Assembly: GCA_025642065.1 (NCBI GenBank)
Contig: JAODUP010000011.1
Location: 310,001 to 374,000, forward strand
Length of the DNA: 64,000 nt
DNA from: Paralvinella palmiformis
Taxonomy: Eukaryota > Annelida > Polychaeta > Terebellida > Alvinellidae
Reading direction: 5' to 3'
Shown in pieces: positions 1 through 13,266 of the stretch (positions are counted from its first letter, which is position 1; each line of letters opens with the position of its first letter). Position numbers and translations under genes: made by a program. The notes under the pieces were generated by a model that saw only the letters and a list, made by a program, of their open reading frames with translations, did not search any database and was not told the origin of the DNA.

Positions 1-25
1 ATTCTTTTATTCTTGCATCTTGCAG

Positions 26-974
26 TAACCCAGCATTGGAGACTTTTGACAAATTTGTTGATTGTCTGTTGTCTGTGTGTAGCCATGCTGAAAAGACAGA
101 GCAGCTATTTGGATCAGGACACATTAACGACGTCATATCAACACATCCGTCACAAAGACACATTCTCAGCTTACTAAACAAATGGGCATTGCTCACCAAG
201 GATATACGACTCTGTACTATTATCAATGAACTTACAAAAAGTAACTCCCAAAAGGAGCTGATAAAGGATGTGAAATCCAATCAGATGAAACAAGATTCAA
301 ATAAAGAATGTGACGAGAAAGATGTTCAGGATATAGGGAAGAGAAGGTCTGTGGAAAACCTGATCCGGATTATTCCGTTTTGTAGAACAGGACTTGAAAA
401 TCACTCTGATTCTGAAGACCATGGTGAGCTTGATGGTCAGACCATTTCAGAAATACTTTTCTTACTGAAGTGGTCTCTTGGTGAACTTGGATCATCTATG
501 GGATCTCGGATCTACATTGTACAGAGGATTATCTCATGGTTTTGGTTATTGTTGGAGGGTAATACACACCTTCAGGATGCTGTCCTGAATGGTCATTCAG
601 ATATTCTACAGCATTTCTTGGCTCTATATGACTGTATACTCTCCACTCCAAAACAGGATACAGAAGCTGGTCTGGATCTTGGGAACCACAGCAAGGATGT
701 TCGAGTTTTGCTCACTGATCTGAATCAGATATTTCAAATGCTTTTCCACAGGTTTTGTGCATTTCCTCAGGAATTCAAAGATGGGGTTAACATCCAGCTA
801 AGGCAAAGATTAAGCTGCAGCATCTACAAAAATCTTCTGGAAAGGATCTCCAGACTGCCTCTTTGTGATTCAGATAACAGCCAAACTCAGAATGTAGTCA
901 TGTCATTTGTATTAGCAACATTATTAGGTAATGCCTTGCCGTCACAAGCCAAGCATTTGTTAGATTGTATGTAA
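26..974 (+). CDS. Terminal coding exon of an unidentified helical protein (partial)
   Basis: An open frame runs from a 3' splice site (pyrimidine-rich tract ending in AG at 24-25) to a TAA stop at 972-974. It encodes about 315 residues. The first in-frame codons are Asn-Pro-Ala-Leu-Glu-Thr, and there is no ATG near the start, so this is an internal or terminal exon whose upstream exons lie left of the window. The product is Leu-rich and helical, with a charged Lys/Asp/Glu linker around residues 70-105, and looks like the end of an armadillo/HEAT-like repeat protein. I do not recognise the family. An URB1/NPA1-type ribosome-biogenesis protein was considered, but I can see no diagnostic motif. 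The single 949-nt exon is typical of a last exon. The coding call is firm; the identity is open. Confidence 0.75.
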
Positions 975-1216
975 ACATTTGATGTAATAGACAAAGCATA
1001 TGATTTCATGTCTCAGTTCTTGTTTAAATCCCTATTAATATTATTAGTATTAGATATTAGCATTATTAGCAAGGTCAACAATAAGAATATTTTTCAAGAA
1101 ACAAAATAATGAAATTATGAATTAGTTAATTAAAGATAAACAACAACATCTAAATAGAGATATTAAAGGAGCATACATAAAGTATCAGAAACTGGCATAG
1201 GCAAATCTGTTTGGGT

Positions 1217-1385
1217 GCCTCCGTGGTCTAGTTGGTAGCATGTTGGACCACAGATCACTACCATCTTGTTCGAATCTCAGCGTGGCCATATCTGAAAGTT
1301 GTTCCATCTTTGACTTCGCCTCATTACAATTTAGCCTACCGTGTGCACAAAAGTGGCAGTAAAACATCAATCATCATCATCATCA
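1217..1385 (+). repeat. tRNA-derived SINE, family A
   Basis: The head resembles a tRNA with pol III promoter boxes: TGGTCTAGTTGG (A box) and GTTCGAATCTC (B box). A tRNA-unrelated body follows (TTTAGCCTACCGTGTGCACA) and the 3' tail is a (CAT)n run. Homologous copies occur in this window near 5815-5990 (-), 26265-26391 plus 27896-27925 (-, split), 29231-29405 (+), 36808-36930 (+), 43135-43305 (+), and as a tail fragment at 38325-38355. Confidence 0.8.
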
Positions 1386-2299
1386 TGGTCATAGGCAAGT
1401 CTCAAGATTTTAAGTATGCTTCTTTAATATTTATGTTTAGGTGTTGTTCATCTTTAATGAACTAATTCATAATTTCAGTATTTTGTTTCTTGAAATATAT
1501 TCTTATTGTTGAATGCCTCCTGACTAATAATACTTCACAAATGTGTTCTGTACATGTGTAAAGGTTAATTGTTCATAACATGTATTTTTTCGTTATCAAT
1601 GCTGCTCAACACCCTTGATACAAAGCAGGTATCTACACCAAATTTAAACAATACTAGAACTTTGCATCAAAAGCAATCCTGTACACATCATACATAATAC
1701 CTAGAGCTTACCACCAGAGGTTCTTCATGTCACTGACCTCTGGTTCATTAATTTCATCTAACAAACCAGAAATCTGGATCACCAACTTTCAGTTCGTGAA
1801 CCGGACTTATCAGTCTAGTGATCTTGTATGGATACCCAAAACACTATTTGTCCCCATTATTATTTCAATGGATTATGATTTAATTTATTGAAAGTATATA
1901 AAGCTGTAAAAAGCACAAGAGTTTGGTTCAAGATTTTGAGTAGACTTCAAACTCTGTAAGTACTTTAACATTTAGTGCAGAGTTCTCAATGTGGTTTTGG
2001 GGAATATAATCACCTTTTACCTGTTGTGTTTATTGCTGTTATTTCATTCGCATGATGAAGATCATTACATGAAATATAACTGCAGTCACAGTTTATTTGG
2101 ATATTGTGGCATTTTTATTCGAAGCTAATGCCTTAAACTATGGTATATCTTCAGTAAACGTTTTAATTTCTAAACATGTGCATGTAGAGGGGATTAAATT
2201 GGCTGTAGTTTTAAGAATGAAAATTATGCAACTGCAAGATAGCTGTTGCATTTACTTCATTAACAAGTGATATGAATGTCATAAGTGATATATGCAGTG

Positions 2300-2330
<31 letters not shown>

Positions 2331-2360
2331 TTTTAATTATGTAAATGTTTAATTTAGACA

Positions 2361-2366
2361 AATAAA
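2361..2366 (+). terminator. Candidate poly(A) signal AATAAA of the gene ending at 974
   Basis: AATAAA followed within about 20 nt by a TGTGTGTGTTTT stretch, the usual layout of a cleavage site. This would give a 3' UTR of about 1.4 kb that includes the SINE at 1217-1385. Other AATAAA-like hexamers exist, so the assignment is moderate. Confidence 0.45.
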
Positions 2367-2949
2367 AGCCAGAAAGAGATTGTGTGTGTTTTATTTCAAT
2401 TGCTCAACTACAACTGGCATATTTTTGGTAACATGCTAATATTAAAAGAAGATAGAAAATAACTACAAATTCTGCTATAAAAATCAGATACTCATACACA
2501 GGTGATGAGGACACATCATACACAGGTGGTGAGGACACATTCCAAAAAAAATCATATGCTGCCATTATGTTTGTGTTGAACACAGAAATTGCTGCAATGT
2601 CAAATGTTAAAAAACAATACTGCTTTACTGTTCCAAGTGCTGTCATAAAAATATTGGAACCAAGCTGACCTTTTTATTCTACACTACTTTCTAAGCTATT
2701 ATCCTTTAATCATTTAAAAAACTGTGTGTTTGAATTAACCTTTTCTGCTGATATGCCATCAAGCAGAATGAACACAAAAAGTGGAAACAATGAAAGAGGA
2801 ACTCAACAGAAATGTTAACATTACAAAGAAAAGACGGACACAAGTAAAATTCTACCTGTGATATAGCATTTTACAAAAATGACCATTTACATATAATAAT
2901 TCCATAAAACTTTCTATTCAGTTCAATCCTGTTATCTATCATCCCATTA

Positions 2950-5900
2950 TCAATCCATCAAAGTATTGAGCAGTTTGATTTCCTTGCTGTAGTCTTCCTG
3001 TGGAGTCTCCAATATCATGGGAATGTCGTCAAAACGTGCATCATTCATAAGACGTTTAAAAGCTGCAACACCGATCTCACCTTTACCAATATTGGCATGC
3101 AGATCACGATGACATCCAAGCTTACCTACAGCAAAATAATATAATGTGAGGGGACATTTCAGAAAATCCAATATGGACAAGAATAAGTTATGCACAATAA
3201 AATGCACACACAGCATAGCACATCATTACTGTAGTACGGAAGCACCTTTTGACCAACAATGAACCTAAACAATGTACACACTACTCACTTTTTAAACTGT
3301 GAATACCTGAAGCTACTCAGGTGAGTATGGACACCTGATATATATGAATGATAATTTATCAGGTACAGATGAAATTCAAAAGTTTGAATGCTGCATACTT
3401 TTACAAATTCTAATGATATCAAGAAGACTTTCAATGGCATTTGTCTATTTGACTTGATATAGGCTTCATGATACACATGTTAACACAATCATGTTATCGA
3501 ACAAAAATAGATGGGTGCACTTTGTAATGACGCTGTTCTGTTCTTTTGTGCTATTATTTGAAAGAGTGAATACTTTGTTTAGCCTTGATCCTGCCCACAC
3601 CTGAGACATATGGTCTAGTGGTGATTCTAGAGGGAAACATTACACAAACAAGGGTACGAGTCACTTGCAGGTTTGCAGGACAATGGATTATCACTGTGAT
3701 ATAGGGGCTCCTGTTATTTCCTCAAGTTAACAAAATTATGGTGTATTGTATATTAATTGGACTTACATCAATTAATGAATGGCAAAGAATAATTATTTCC
3801 TCTCCATTGTTATATTAACAGATTATCTTCAATCAGTATTTTTACTATTCTGATAATTGTTGCATATTATAATATACAGTACAAATGGAGATATTTTTGT
3901 GATAATGTTATAATACATATTTAAAAGCTTAAATATTTGATACGCTTAATAAAATAAAATATTTTTTTTAAATATAAATTAAACTTCCACATCAATAAAC
4001 ATAGATAACCAGAGCAGATAAAAAGTTATTTGTTGTGTTGAAGGTGTCATGGCGACAAAACCATTTATCTAAATATTATAATGTATATTTTTATAGATTT
4101 TTGAATGGGCATTTCTTGTACCATGAACATCACTGTGTGACAAGTTAATACTATATTTCAAATGTAGATTGACTGATAAAAAGTTGGTGTTACTAACCTT
4201 TAGAGTCATTCAGATGAACAGCTTTGAGATACTTAAATCCAACAACTTCATCAAATTCATTCATGACCTTCTCATAACCATCTTCACTTTTGATATCATA
4301 ACCTAAAACAATAGAACAAAATTATAATAGACAGAGATGTGAATGTGATATATCACAGCCTTCATATAAATTTGTTATCCAGGTAGTCCATTAGAGTACA
4401 CATATGTTTTGAAGCTCAATCAGCCAGATCCAGCTTCAAAGGATACATGTATGTGGAATACCAATTATATTCAACTACAAATAATCTGAGGTCTGAAGGT
4501 TGTGTTGATGTGTGTGTGTGAGAAAGTATTTAAGAAGTGTACATGAACTAATGTACATCACATACATGTTCTATTAGATTAATATTCAGTAGCATAATTA
4601 TAAAGATAACAATGCTCTGAATTAAAGTTCAATATTTCTCCTTTATTGTTATTGTGTATGTTGTAGAGATTTGTGTTTGATCTGTAGCCTTGGTACCAGA
4701 GTAGGGTGATTTGTTTTATTTATTCAGCCAGGCAAGAGATCATATTTTCTTTCCCAAATGTGTCATCCAATCGCAACTCAAGTTTTTGTGAAAGCAAGCG
4801 GGCTATAGGCCCACAGTACAGTACAAATACGAAAGAACTGAACATCTAAATCAGTGTTTGAGGGCATTAAATGAATAATTGATGCAACTGAACTCTTAAT
4901 GTAACATCATGAAATAAATTATTGTCTGATATGATTTCTTATTCCAATATTATGATTGTTAATACAAACAGAGCCAATAAAAGTAAACTGAATGCACATT
5001 TGGAGAGTTTGTTCAAAGGAAAATGGGAAGATAATCAAGAGTTTTAATCATTCTGAATGTGATTTATCAATTTTAAGCTTACTCTGACATATCACATTAA
5101 GACGGAGAAAAATCATGAATATTCTTCACATGAAAATATATAAAATAAACTCCCTTGCCCTCATCTACATACCAGCAGCAAACATATGGCAAGTATCTAG
5201 ACAGATACCAATTCTTAATTTGTCCTTCACTCTCTCTATTATCCCTGCCAATTCGTTAAACTTTCCTCCGACTGTGTGACCTTGACAGCTCATATTCTCT
5301 ATCACTAAGTAATACAAGCCAATATTAGTAAACAGGAATTTATTGTTCGAGGGAAGAAAACTGAACACAATAAAAATATTACTTTCTTCTATCACTAAGT
5401 TCCTATTACTAAAATATAGGAGATTTAATTAAAAACTAAAACAAAAAATGAAGTACGTATTAAACCATATTTGTTTGTCACCCACAAAAAAATTATACTA
5501 TAGTACATATAATAAACGCAGTTACTCACAGGACCACCCAGCCATCCCAATGGTAATATAATACATTTTTATGAATAAAAGTGAATGTGTTTTTATGTGT
5601 TCATAAAAATTACATTAACAGATGGCAGCACATTCTGGTGGCTAACTGGAGTTTAACCCCCCCCCCAATGTTATTTGAGTTCATATAGCTCTCACAAATG
5701 TGTGTGTGTGTGTGTTTGCTTATTTGTCTGTCTGGCTATTCACAAAATAATTTGACAAAAGAGTATTAAATGGCAGTGAATATGACACTAAGCAAAAATC
5801 ATTTTTTATTATTCCAAACCCTTAGGTATATGGGCCAAAGACCCAAGTAGATTGATTGATATTTTGCGACCACTTTTGACCTCCAAAGGTAATGGAAGTG

Positions 5901-7346
5901 AGGTCAAAGATGAAACACTCTTTAGATATGCCCATGCCAAGATATGAAATCTGGTGGTAGCAAACAGCCAAGTAGAATTCAAGACGAACATGCTTTAAAG
6001 TCCACACAGAGCATGGCTTTTAAGCTTGTACAGTATATAACTTATATCACAGAATTAATGCAGTTCAACTGTAAGGACAAATACCAGTTCAAAATGTGAC
6101 AATATTCCACCCCTTAAATTTTCAAGAACATTACTATTAAGAATACTTCAACAATATGGAGTAAGTGGTCCCCCTACCCAATTTCACTTTTGCAAAGTAG
6201 ATTGGATTTGTAAATCTTATATTTTGTCAACCAGAATATTATTTATGGTAAAAAGCATCCCAGTACAGAAAATCTGATATCCCATTATCTGTTTTAACTG
6301 CTTTATAGCATAATCTAATTAATATACAAAAATATTTAAATCAGTGAACAGTACTCCATTATTTAATAACACTGAAAGATTCCATACTGATTGTCATTAG
6401 CAATTACCTGCTGTAACATGTTTTGTTTGTTCCAGAGCAATGTTAATGCTTTCCGCAATAAGACAAACAGATTCTTCCACAGGAATTTGTCCACAAGATG
6501 AACCTGGAGATAAATTGTGGTATTTAATATAAATAAAACATCATAACAAACTAACAAACCATGTAACTTGTGAATAAACAACTTTAAAGCTTCAAATATC
6601 CTCAATGTCTCTCTCTCCCACTCACTCTCACCCACACTGAGTACGGTTATGGATATTGTACAGTCCCCTCTCAAATAACCTAAACTCAATTGACTGAAAT
6701 TTCAATTAACAAAATTATAAAGATGTTTTCCTAGTATTACCTTAGATATTCAAAAAAAAAAAAAAACAACCCACTGATTTTGAGGACAATTTGATAAACT
6801 CAACCAATCATTCTTAAACATGTACCAATCTTACAAATATAAGCCACAAACACTACAAGTCCTCGCATGTTTTAACAGTTTAATTACCATACCACACTCA
6901 CAAATGAAAATCACTGAATTTGTGAGCAATTATCTTGAATTGCACGTTGGCGTACATCATTTACAGCAGAATAATACCAGTATTGTTTGTGTTTTGTATA
7001 TTGAAATATAAAATGTTACATAAATGCTGCACCATTTTGATTAATTAATTTATTAAGTAAGTAAAGTCACGAATAACTATACACATTATAATTGTTTCTA
7101 TTACTTAGTGAACAAGGAAATAAATACAAAATCAGCCACTGATACAAAGGCTTATTCCAAACAGTTTTATGACATCCAGTGTGATTGTGGTTGTATAACT
7201 CATATCATAATGGAATTCCTGGCTAACCAGTCAATTATCCGAACCCTTGGTCAACGGAATTATGACATTGTCCTTAATTTAATTATTTGAGAGTTAACTA
7301 CTCTGATGAATCATCCAGATGTGATAATCATAATATTCTATTATTT

Positions 7347-7377
<31 letters not shown>

Positions 7378-7416
7378 CACACACAGACACACACACACAT
7401 GCACACAGAGAGAGTT

Positions 7417-7447
<31 letters not shown>

Positions 7448-9603
7448 AACAGAAGTATATACAGGCACTGAAAAATAGACCAAAAAGACAATCACTAGAA
7501 AAAAGCCATATAAAAACCTGGATGGAAGTTGAAGATATCCAAGCCAAGCATCTCGCATCGCTTCAGTTCATTAACAAGCATAGCACGACTCTTATCTAAG
7601 ATCTCCTTGTTTGGAGAACCACAATTCATGAGATAGGAACCATGTGGAACCACCATAGATGGTGAGAAACCATATTCCTAAATAAGAAAAATTAGATACA
7701 AGAAAACTGAGATCCAGATGAGTCTAATCTGTTGATGATCATAATTAATTAAGTTTCTCAAACATCGTATTTTAACCCTCAGACTGTAATAATTAAAATA
7801 CTGCAGTGAGTGAGTGAGTGAGTGAGTGAGTGAGTGAGTGAGTGAGTGAGTGAGTGGTGAGTGAGTGAGTGAGTGAGTGAGTGAGTGAGTGAGTGAGTGA
7901 GTGAGTGAGTGAGTGAGTGAGTGAGTGAGTGAGTGAGAGCGAGTAAATGACTGGATGGTTAATTTAGCCTCATCACTGGTCATATATGGGACATACAGCC
8001 TGGAAAAACCACACAAACACAGATATTATTCAGTTTCAAACTCTGACCTGGAGGTTTGAAATGCAGTATACTCTATCAACAGTGCTATAATAAGAGTATT
8101 AACACCCAATTGGCGGAAGTAAATATTATGACCTAGATAATTGACAGCACCACCTACAAACGAACTGACTGAGACAAGGTATTATCAGTGGATTATTTTG
8201 GTGCAATACTGTTCATCACTGGGCAGCATTTATCATAGCACACTATGTGTACAATACCTCCATTTTAAGCATATTTCAGGTAATATTCTGTTCATCTCTG
8301 CAGCCACATGTACTACATTATATGAAAATACTAAAACAAAAACAGTACACCATCAAACAGGAATCATAAGCAGTTATAACAATGGAAGAACATAGTGAAA
8401 TACAAGCTATAGTCAGGTATGATAATAACTGTATCCAGACAATATCCCATGGTACAAAATACCACAGGACATAATCCCAGAAAGTGGACAGAAGGACAAA
8501 ATCCACACAATAAAAAACACTATTTTTCTTTATGTATTACCGGATATGAAATGAAAAATGTCACTATTCTGATTCTGTGTTCATGGAGAATCTTTCCATT
8601 GGATATTGTAGCCAACACCACGAAGAAGCTCTATAACTGTATTACGTCCTGATTGGTGATCCTGGTACAGGGTGAGCAGGCGGGCTTTTAGAGTCTTCTG
8701 CTTTCATCTGACTTGCTTTGTAGGTGGATTCCCAATCAAGTCCTCACTGATTTGGGTGCGAACGAAGCAGTCCTTCTTCTGAATGGCTTCAATCAGTATC
8801 CAAATGGTTGGATGGCTGTATCCAATAAGGTAGGTGAAGCGATGTTCCAGCCCTCACACTGGTTGTTGGTGCGTGGCTCACCAGCGAGAGTAGCCTCATG
8901 GACGTTCCACACAGCTGGTGGGTAAAGTGGAGGAATCCTCTTGACCCGAATGCCAATCTGACCATGACTTGGATGAACACGGTGATAGCTTCCTGTAACA
9001 TAGGTTCTGTCGAAGTACGATAGTAGCTCATCTGCACCATCTGGGGTGTTATTATGCAGGGATGTCATACCTGCTTGAATATCCTCAAAAGGTAGAAATG
9101 CCAGTGCATCAATCTGACCACAGAAGAGCTTGAACTCCTCATCTGTGGAGTACCATCGTGCAAGTCCGAGTTCCTGGTAGCATGTGTTAGATGGTAGAAG
9201 CACCCTTGGATTGCTATGGCTGGACCCAAGACTATTTAGGCTTTGGTGACACCTTGTTCGAAGTCACACACTACTGTAGTTGGGTCTATATAGAGCTTCA
9301 TGCTGTGGCAATGATCAATCACGTGTTTATATTCCACTGTCCAGTACAAGCCTTAGTTCTACCCAGCAGGGGTCAGATGCTGTGTTTACTTTCAGATCCC
9401 AGCTGTGTACTAAACCACTTACATATGGTAAGTTTACAAAATATCTCAAATGGTTATTAAGACAGTTAGGTCTGGGGACAGGCTATAATAGTCACAGTTT
9501 TAGTTGATAAATTAATTAATTCCTAAATAGCAATATTTCTATATAGATTAAAGGTATGCTATGTGTTAAACGCTCACGTCAGGTGCCATGGTTGGTGTGT
9601 GTA

Positions 9604-9645
<42 letters not shown>

Positions 9646-12600
9646 AACCAAAGTTCTGGATTTCTGCCATCTCCACTGATTTATTAAAAATAAAGGGGGA
9701 TGTTAAAGACCCCCTGAGGACGTAAAACACTGACAGTGACCAACCTCAGGGTATTTCGGCTCCATCTTTACGAACACTTCCCCGTGAATAGTGAGAGATG
9801 TTTTTCTCAATCACTCCAACATAGAGACTGTTCTGAATCAATCCGGAATTGAACTGACCCCATGCCTGGTAAGTACATAATAATAAATTTCTTCTAAACC
9901 AGGTGTATGAAATAGATGAAACTGTTTTCCCATGTAAAAGTTGCAAGACACCCAACAAGGTTCAAGATACTATATACAATAATAATCATTCCTGATAAAT
10001 TCTATGTATGTCTAAATGGATGAACCATGTCTATTCATTTTCCCACTGTTCAACATTTGCTAGATATTGAAACTAATACCTGTAGTTTTGCACACTGAAG
10101 TCATCTGTACTAATAATCTATCTCATCAGGAGACCAGAATTACTGGAAAATTGCCACAAAATAAACCTTCAAAAGTTTTATATGTTAATGGGGGTATTCT
10201 TGATGTATTAAACCACTAAATGGCACCATGATACAACACATACATGCATGGCTTACTATCTGTTAACACTGATCCTCTGACAACAATTTCATAATTTTCA
10301 TAAATCACGATTTCTTAAAACGAATCGGATTGGCCCAAAAAAAGATGATGCCAACTAAAAGAAATTAAAAGTTTCCAAATGGTTCTAAAATATGGAAACC
10401 TGATGTTTAGAACTAGGACACCTCTTCCTCAAACAACAAGGTAACTGAAGGTTGTAAATACATGTATTAAAATAATTCAAATTATATTTAATTATGTAAT
10501 GACATAAAAGTAAATTTAGGACTCAACTAATATATTTTATCAATTTGCTTATTAATTAACTAACTGACAGTCTTTGTATTGTATTCTTTTATCACCAGTC
10601 AATACAACATGTAAATAAACAACTACCAGGTAGTCCTGTGCTGGTTACTGTTTGGAAGAAAACACAATTTATAAGTTTACACATTATTACAGATGAAGAA
10701 TGCATCTTTTATGATTCAACTGCTTAACACTATCATGTGATGTAATGTTTTGACCAAAGTAATGATGATAATAATAATAATAATAATAATACTGTAGATT
10801 TATTAAAGTGCCCTACTAGCAGGCGCCAATCAGAGGTGATGTACAGTAATACCCCAAATAAGATGGCTGTGTATATAATAACTGGACAGTTTCAATTTTA
10901 TCTTTCACATAACCAAGACTTTTGTACTCATGTGGAAATTAAATATATGATAGCACATGTGTGGCCCTATCTTGATACCTAATAAACTGGTGTGAACAAA
11001 GTTCAGCTTAAGACTAATACAACCCCATACATGTGATAATACCATTTCAAATATTCTAACATCCCAATCAACGCTTCATAGTATTCTGTGACAAAATGTA
11101 ACATTTCATGCTCAGAGAAAGGGACATTCGTGTATATTCTCTTAAGGTTATAATATAACACCTTAAGGTTATAATATAACATCTTGTTTTCCTATATAAC
11201 TTATATAGGAAAACAAGACGTTTACAAAAGACAGGATAACACAACATACATAGTTCATCCTCCTAAATTAATTAATGGCTTAACAATTGATTTAATGTAG
11301 GTGCTTGAGTACTCTGGACAGATTAGGTCTAGGTATAGACCTTTTTTTTTGTTTATATTTTGTACCACATTTTACTAGTCAAAACATTTAGCAGTTATTA
11401 AACCCAATGTTCATTATTCACCTAGCATCAGTTACACCACGCAGCTGTATCTGAACAGGTTTGAAACTGTAATATTAGCTGACCTTTTAAAATTATGGAT
11501 ACATTATGGGATGTCATTGGCAACTAAACCTTTTTTTAAATCTCTGGTTTAGATTAACAGCAACATACTTAAAATGACATTGTAACTTAAAATTTAGTCT
11601 GTTCAACTCAAGGGAACAGTTATTTCATACCTAGGGCCAATGAATGATGGATAGCTGTTATGAGCAACCTACCCGCTCCCCCCCCCCCATACCTTTGTTT
11701 TCCATAATGAAATATCCCCATACGCTCTCCATAAATATTACAAATTAGTTCAGACAGGAGAGAAAAGTGAAACTAAATTTCATACACCACAAATACCTTA
11801 AGGGGCAGTTAAGATGGTAGTAGATACATTATATGAGAATGAAATACCATGTAGTAAGAATAAGTGCATCTATAATGAGTCACACTATCCAAGTTTATCA
11901 TCACTGATGGGTAACAAGACCTCCTAGGATACATTATCTATATTATTTATTTTATTATGCCACATTTATATAGCACTCTTTCTATTGTATTATATAACAT
12001 ATTCAGAAGTGCACAAGCTTCTGAATAATTGCATAAGTTTAGGCAATGTATGATGCCATAGCTAATTACCATAGATAACTGGATGGTGAACACAGGACTG
12101 CAACAAGTACAGTATATAGTTCTCACACAGATGTAAAAACAATTATTTAAAATACAAGATTATTTAAATATGAAAAGCCATCACATGTTTGTATAATCAT
12201 GATTATCATCATCATCATCACCATCATTACCATTGTTGCCACCTTTATCATTAATAAGGATATTTTATACCTGTAACAATGTCTTAAAGATATCAGCATC
12301 CTGTTTCTCTAAGGGTTTAGATGACCACTGTCTCTGGCTCTTCAGGAACATAGCAAAGGCACGAGCACCAAGTAGGACTGCATCAGATATGGCATTACAC
12401 AGGCTACCTATGAAGACAAGTTGGAACAAAATCAGAAAACAAACAAACAAGGTGTGCTGTATAAATAAATAAATAGAGTGACAGCTGATAACCTAAATTT
12501 GTCACTTCGTGTTTTATCCTCCTAGATTACAATACATGTTTAATTTAGTTCAACATTGACTCTCTCAATCATTTCTAAATATAAAGTTTAAGTTCATGTG

Positions 12601-13230
12601 AGCAATTGAAACTGAAGCCCCCCCCCTACTGTTTTAGTATTCCATTAGTAGATGTGTGCATGTGTGTATTAAGATACACACACACACAAACACATATATA
12701 CAATATATATATATATATCTGTGTGTGTGTGTGTGTGTGTATGGTGGCACTGGCTCAGAGAATTAACACCTAAAAATCCTTTCAAACCTATACCTCCATA
12801 AATTTATACACAAACATATCTATATATATTACTGAATCTAAAGATACAACAAAACTCTATGTGTATATACATATATATATATATATATATACTCATCAGC
12901 CTGTTGGGCCCAGCTAATGGACTGGATGTTGATGTTTCATACATTAAAAATTGTTTGGGGACAGCACAGGAGAAACAAAATGAGCCTAATGGATCTTCAC
13001 CATTTTTCCTAAATCCCATCTAAAATTTTGTTTTCTCATCCAGTTGTAATCTATTTAAATGTTTTCATGAGCAATGTAACAGGTAACATATGAAGTTGAA
13101 TTAATTTTTGACACAACTAAATGAAATGTTTGATATTCTGACTGCCTGATGATACTTGTCTAAGAACTTAAATTATTTGAGGCCTCTAAGACTTCACTTA
13201 TTAGGCTCATTATAAATAAGGAATAATAAA

Positions 13231-13266
<36 letters not shown>

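Larger units (their letters stand above)
975..2395 (+). other. 3' UTR and convergent intergenic stretch
   Basis: No coding exon is visible. It holds a SINE (1217-1385), a short (TA)n tract followed by (GA)n near 2300-2330, and a plus-strand AATAAA at 2361-2366 followed by a GT-rich element, a good candidate 3' end for the upstream gene. A minus-strand AATAAA (plus TTTATT, 2390-2395) is a candidate 3' end for the facing endonuclease IV gene. Confidence 0.5.
7678..12270 (-). other. Intron 2 of the endonuclease IV gene (repeat-filled)
   Basis: Lies between the exon at 12407-12271 and the exon at 7677-7518. It contains a (GTGA)n tract close to the acceptor, a SINE B copy at 7960-8080, a MULE transposase remnant at 8600-9390, a family C SINE tail at 9650-9860, a (TA)n tract at 9608-9642, a family D fragment at 10797-10905 and a perfect palindrome at 11182-11218. 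I see no missing exon: the protein is continuous across it. Confidence 0.7.

Noticed and set aside
1217..1290. Functional tRNA gene
   Set aside because: A and B boxes are present, but the cloverleaf is degraded and the same body recurs at many loci, so these are SINE heads. The same applies at 24203 and 43135.
7306..7599. Plus-strand frame rich in Arg/Glu and His/Thr
   Set aside because: Produced by the (CA)n/(GA)n microsatellite and the antisense of an endonuclease IV exon.
7803..7940. CRISPR-like regular repeat
   Set aside because: Simple tetranucleotide array with no spacers, in an animal intron.
7678..8016. Minus frame of SLTHSLTH repeats
   Set aside because: Translation of the (GTGA)n microsatellite.
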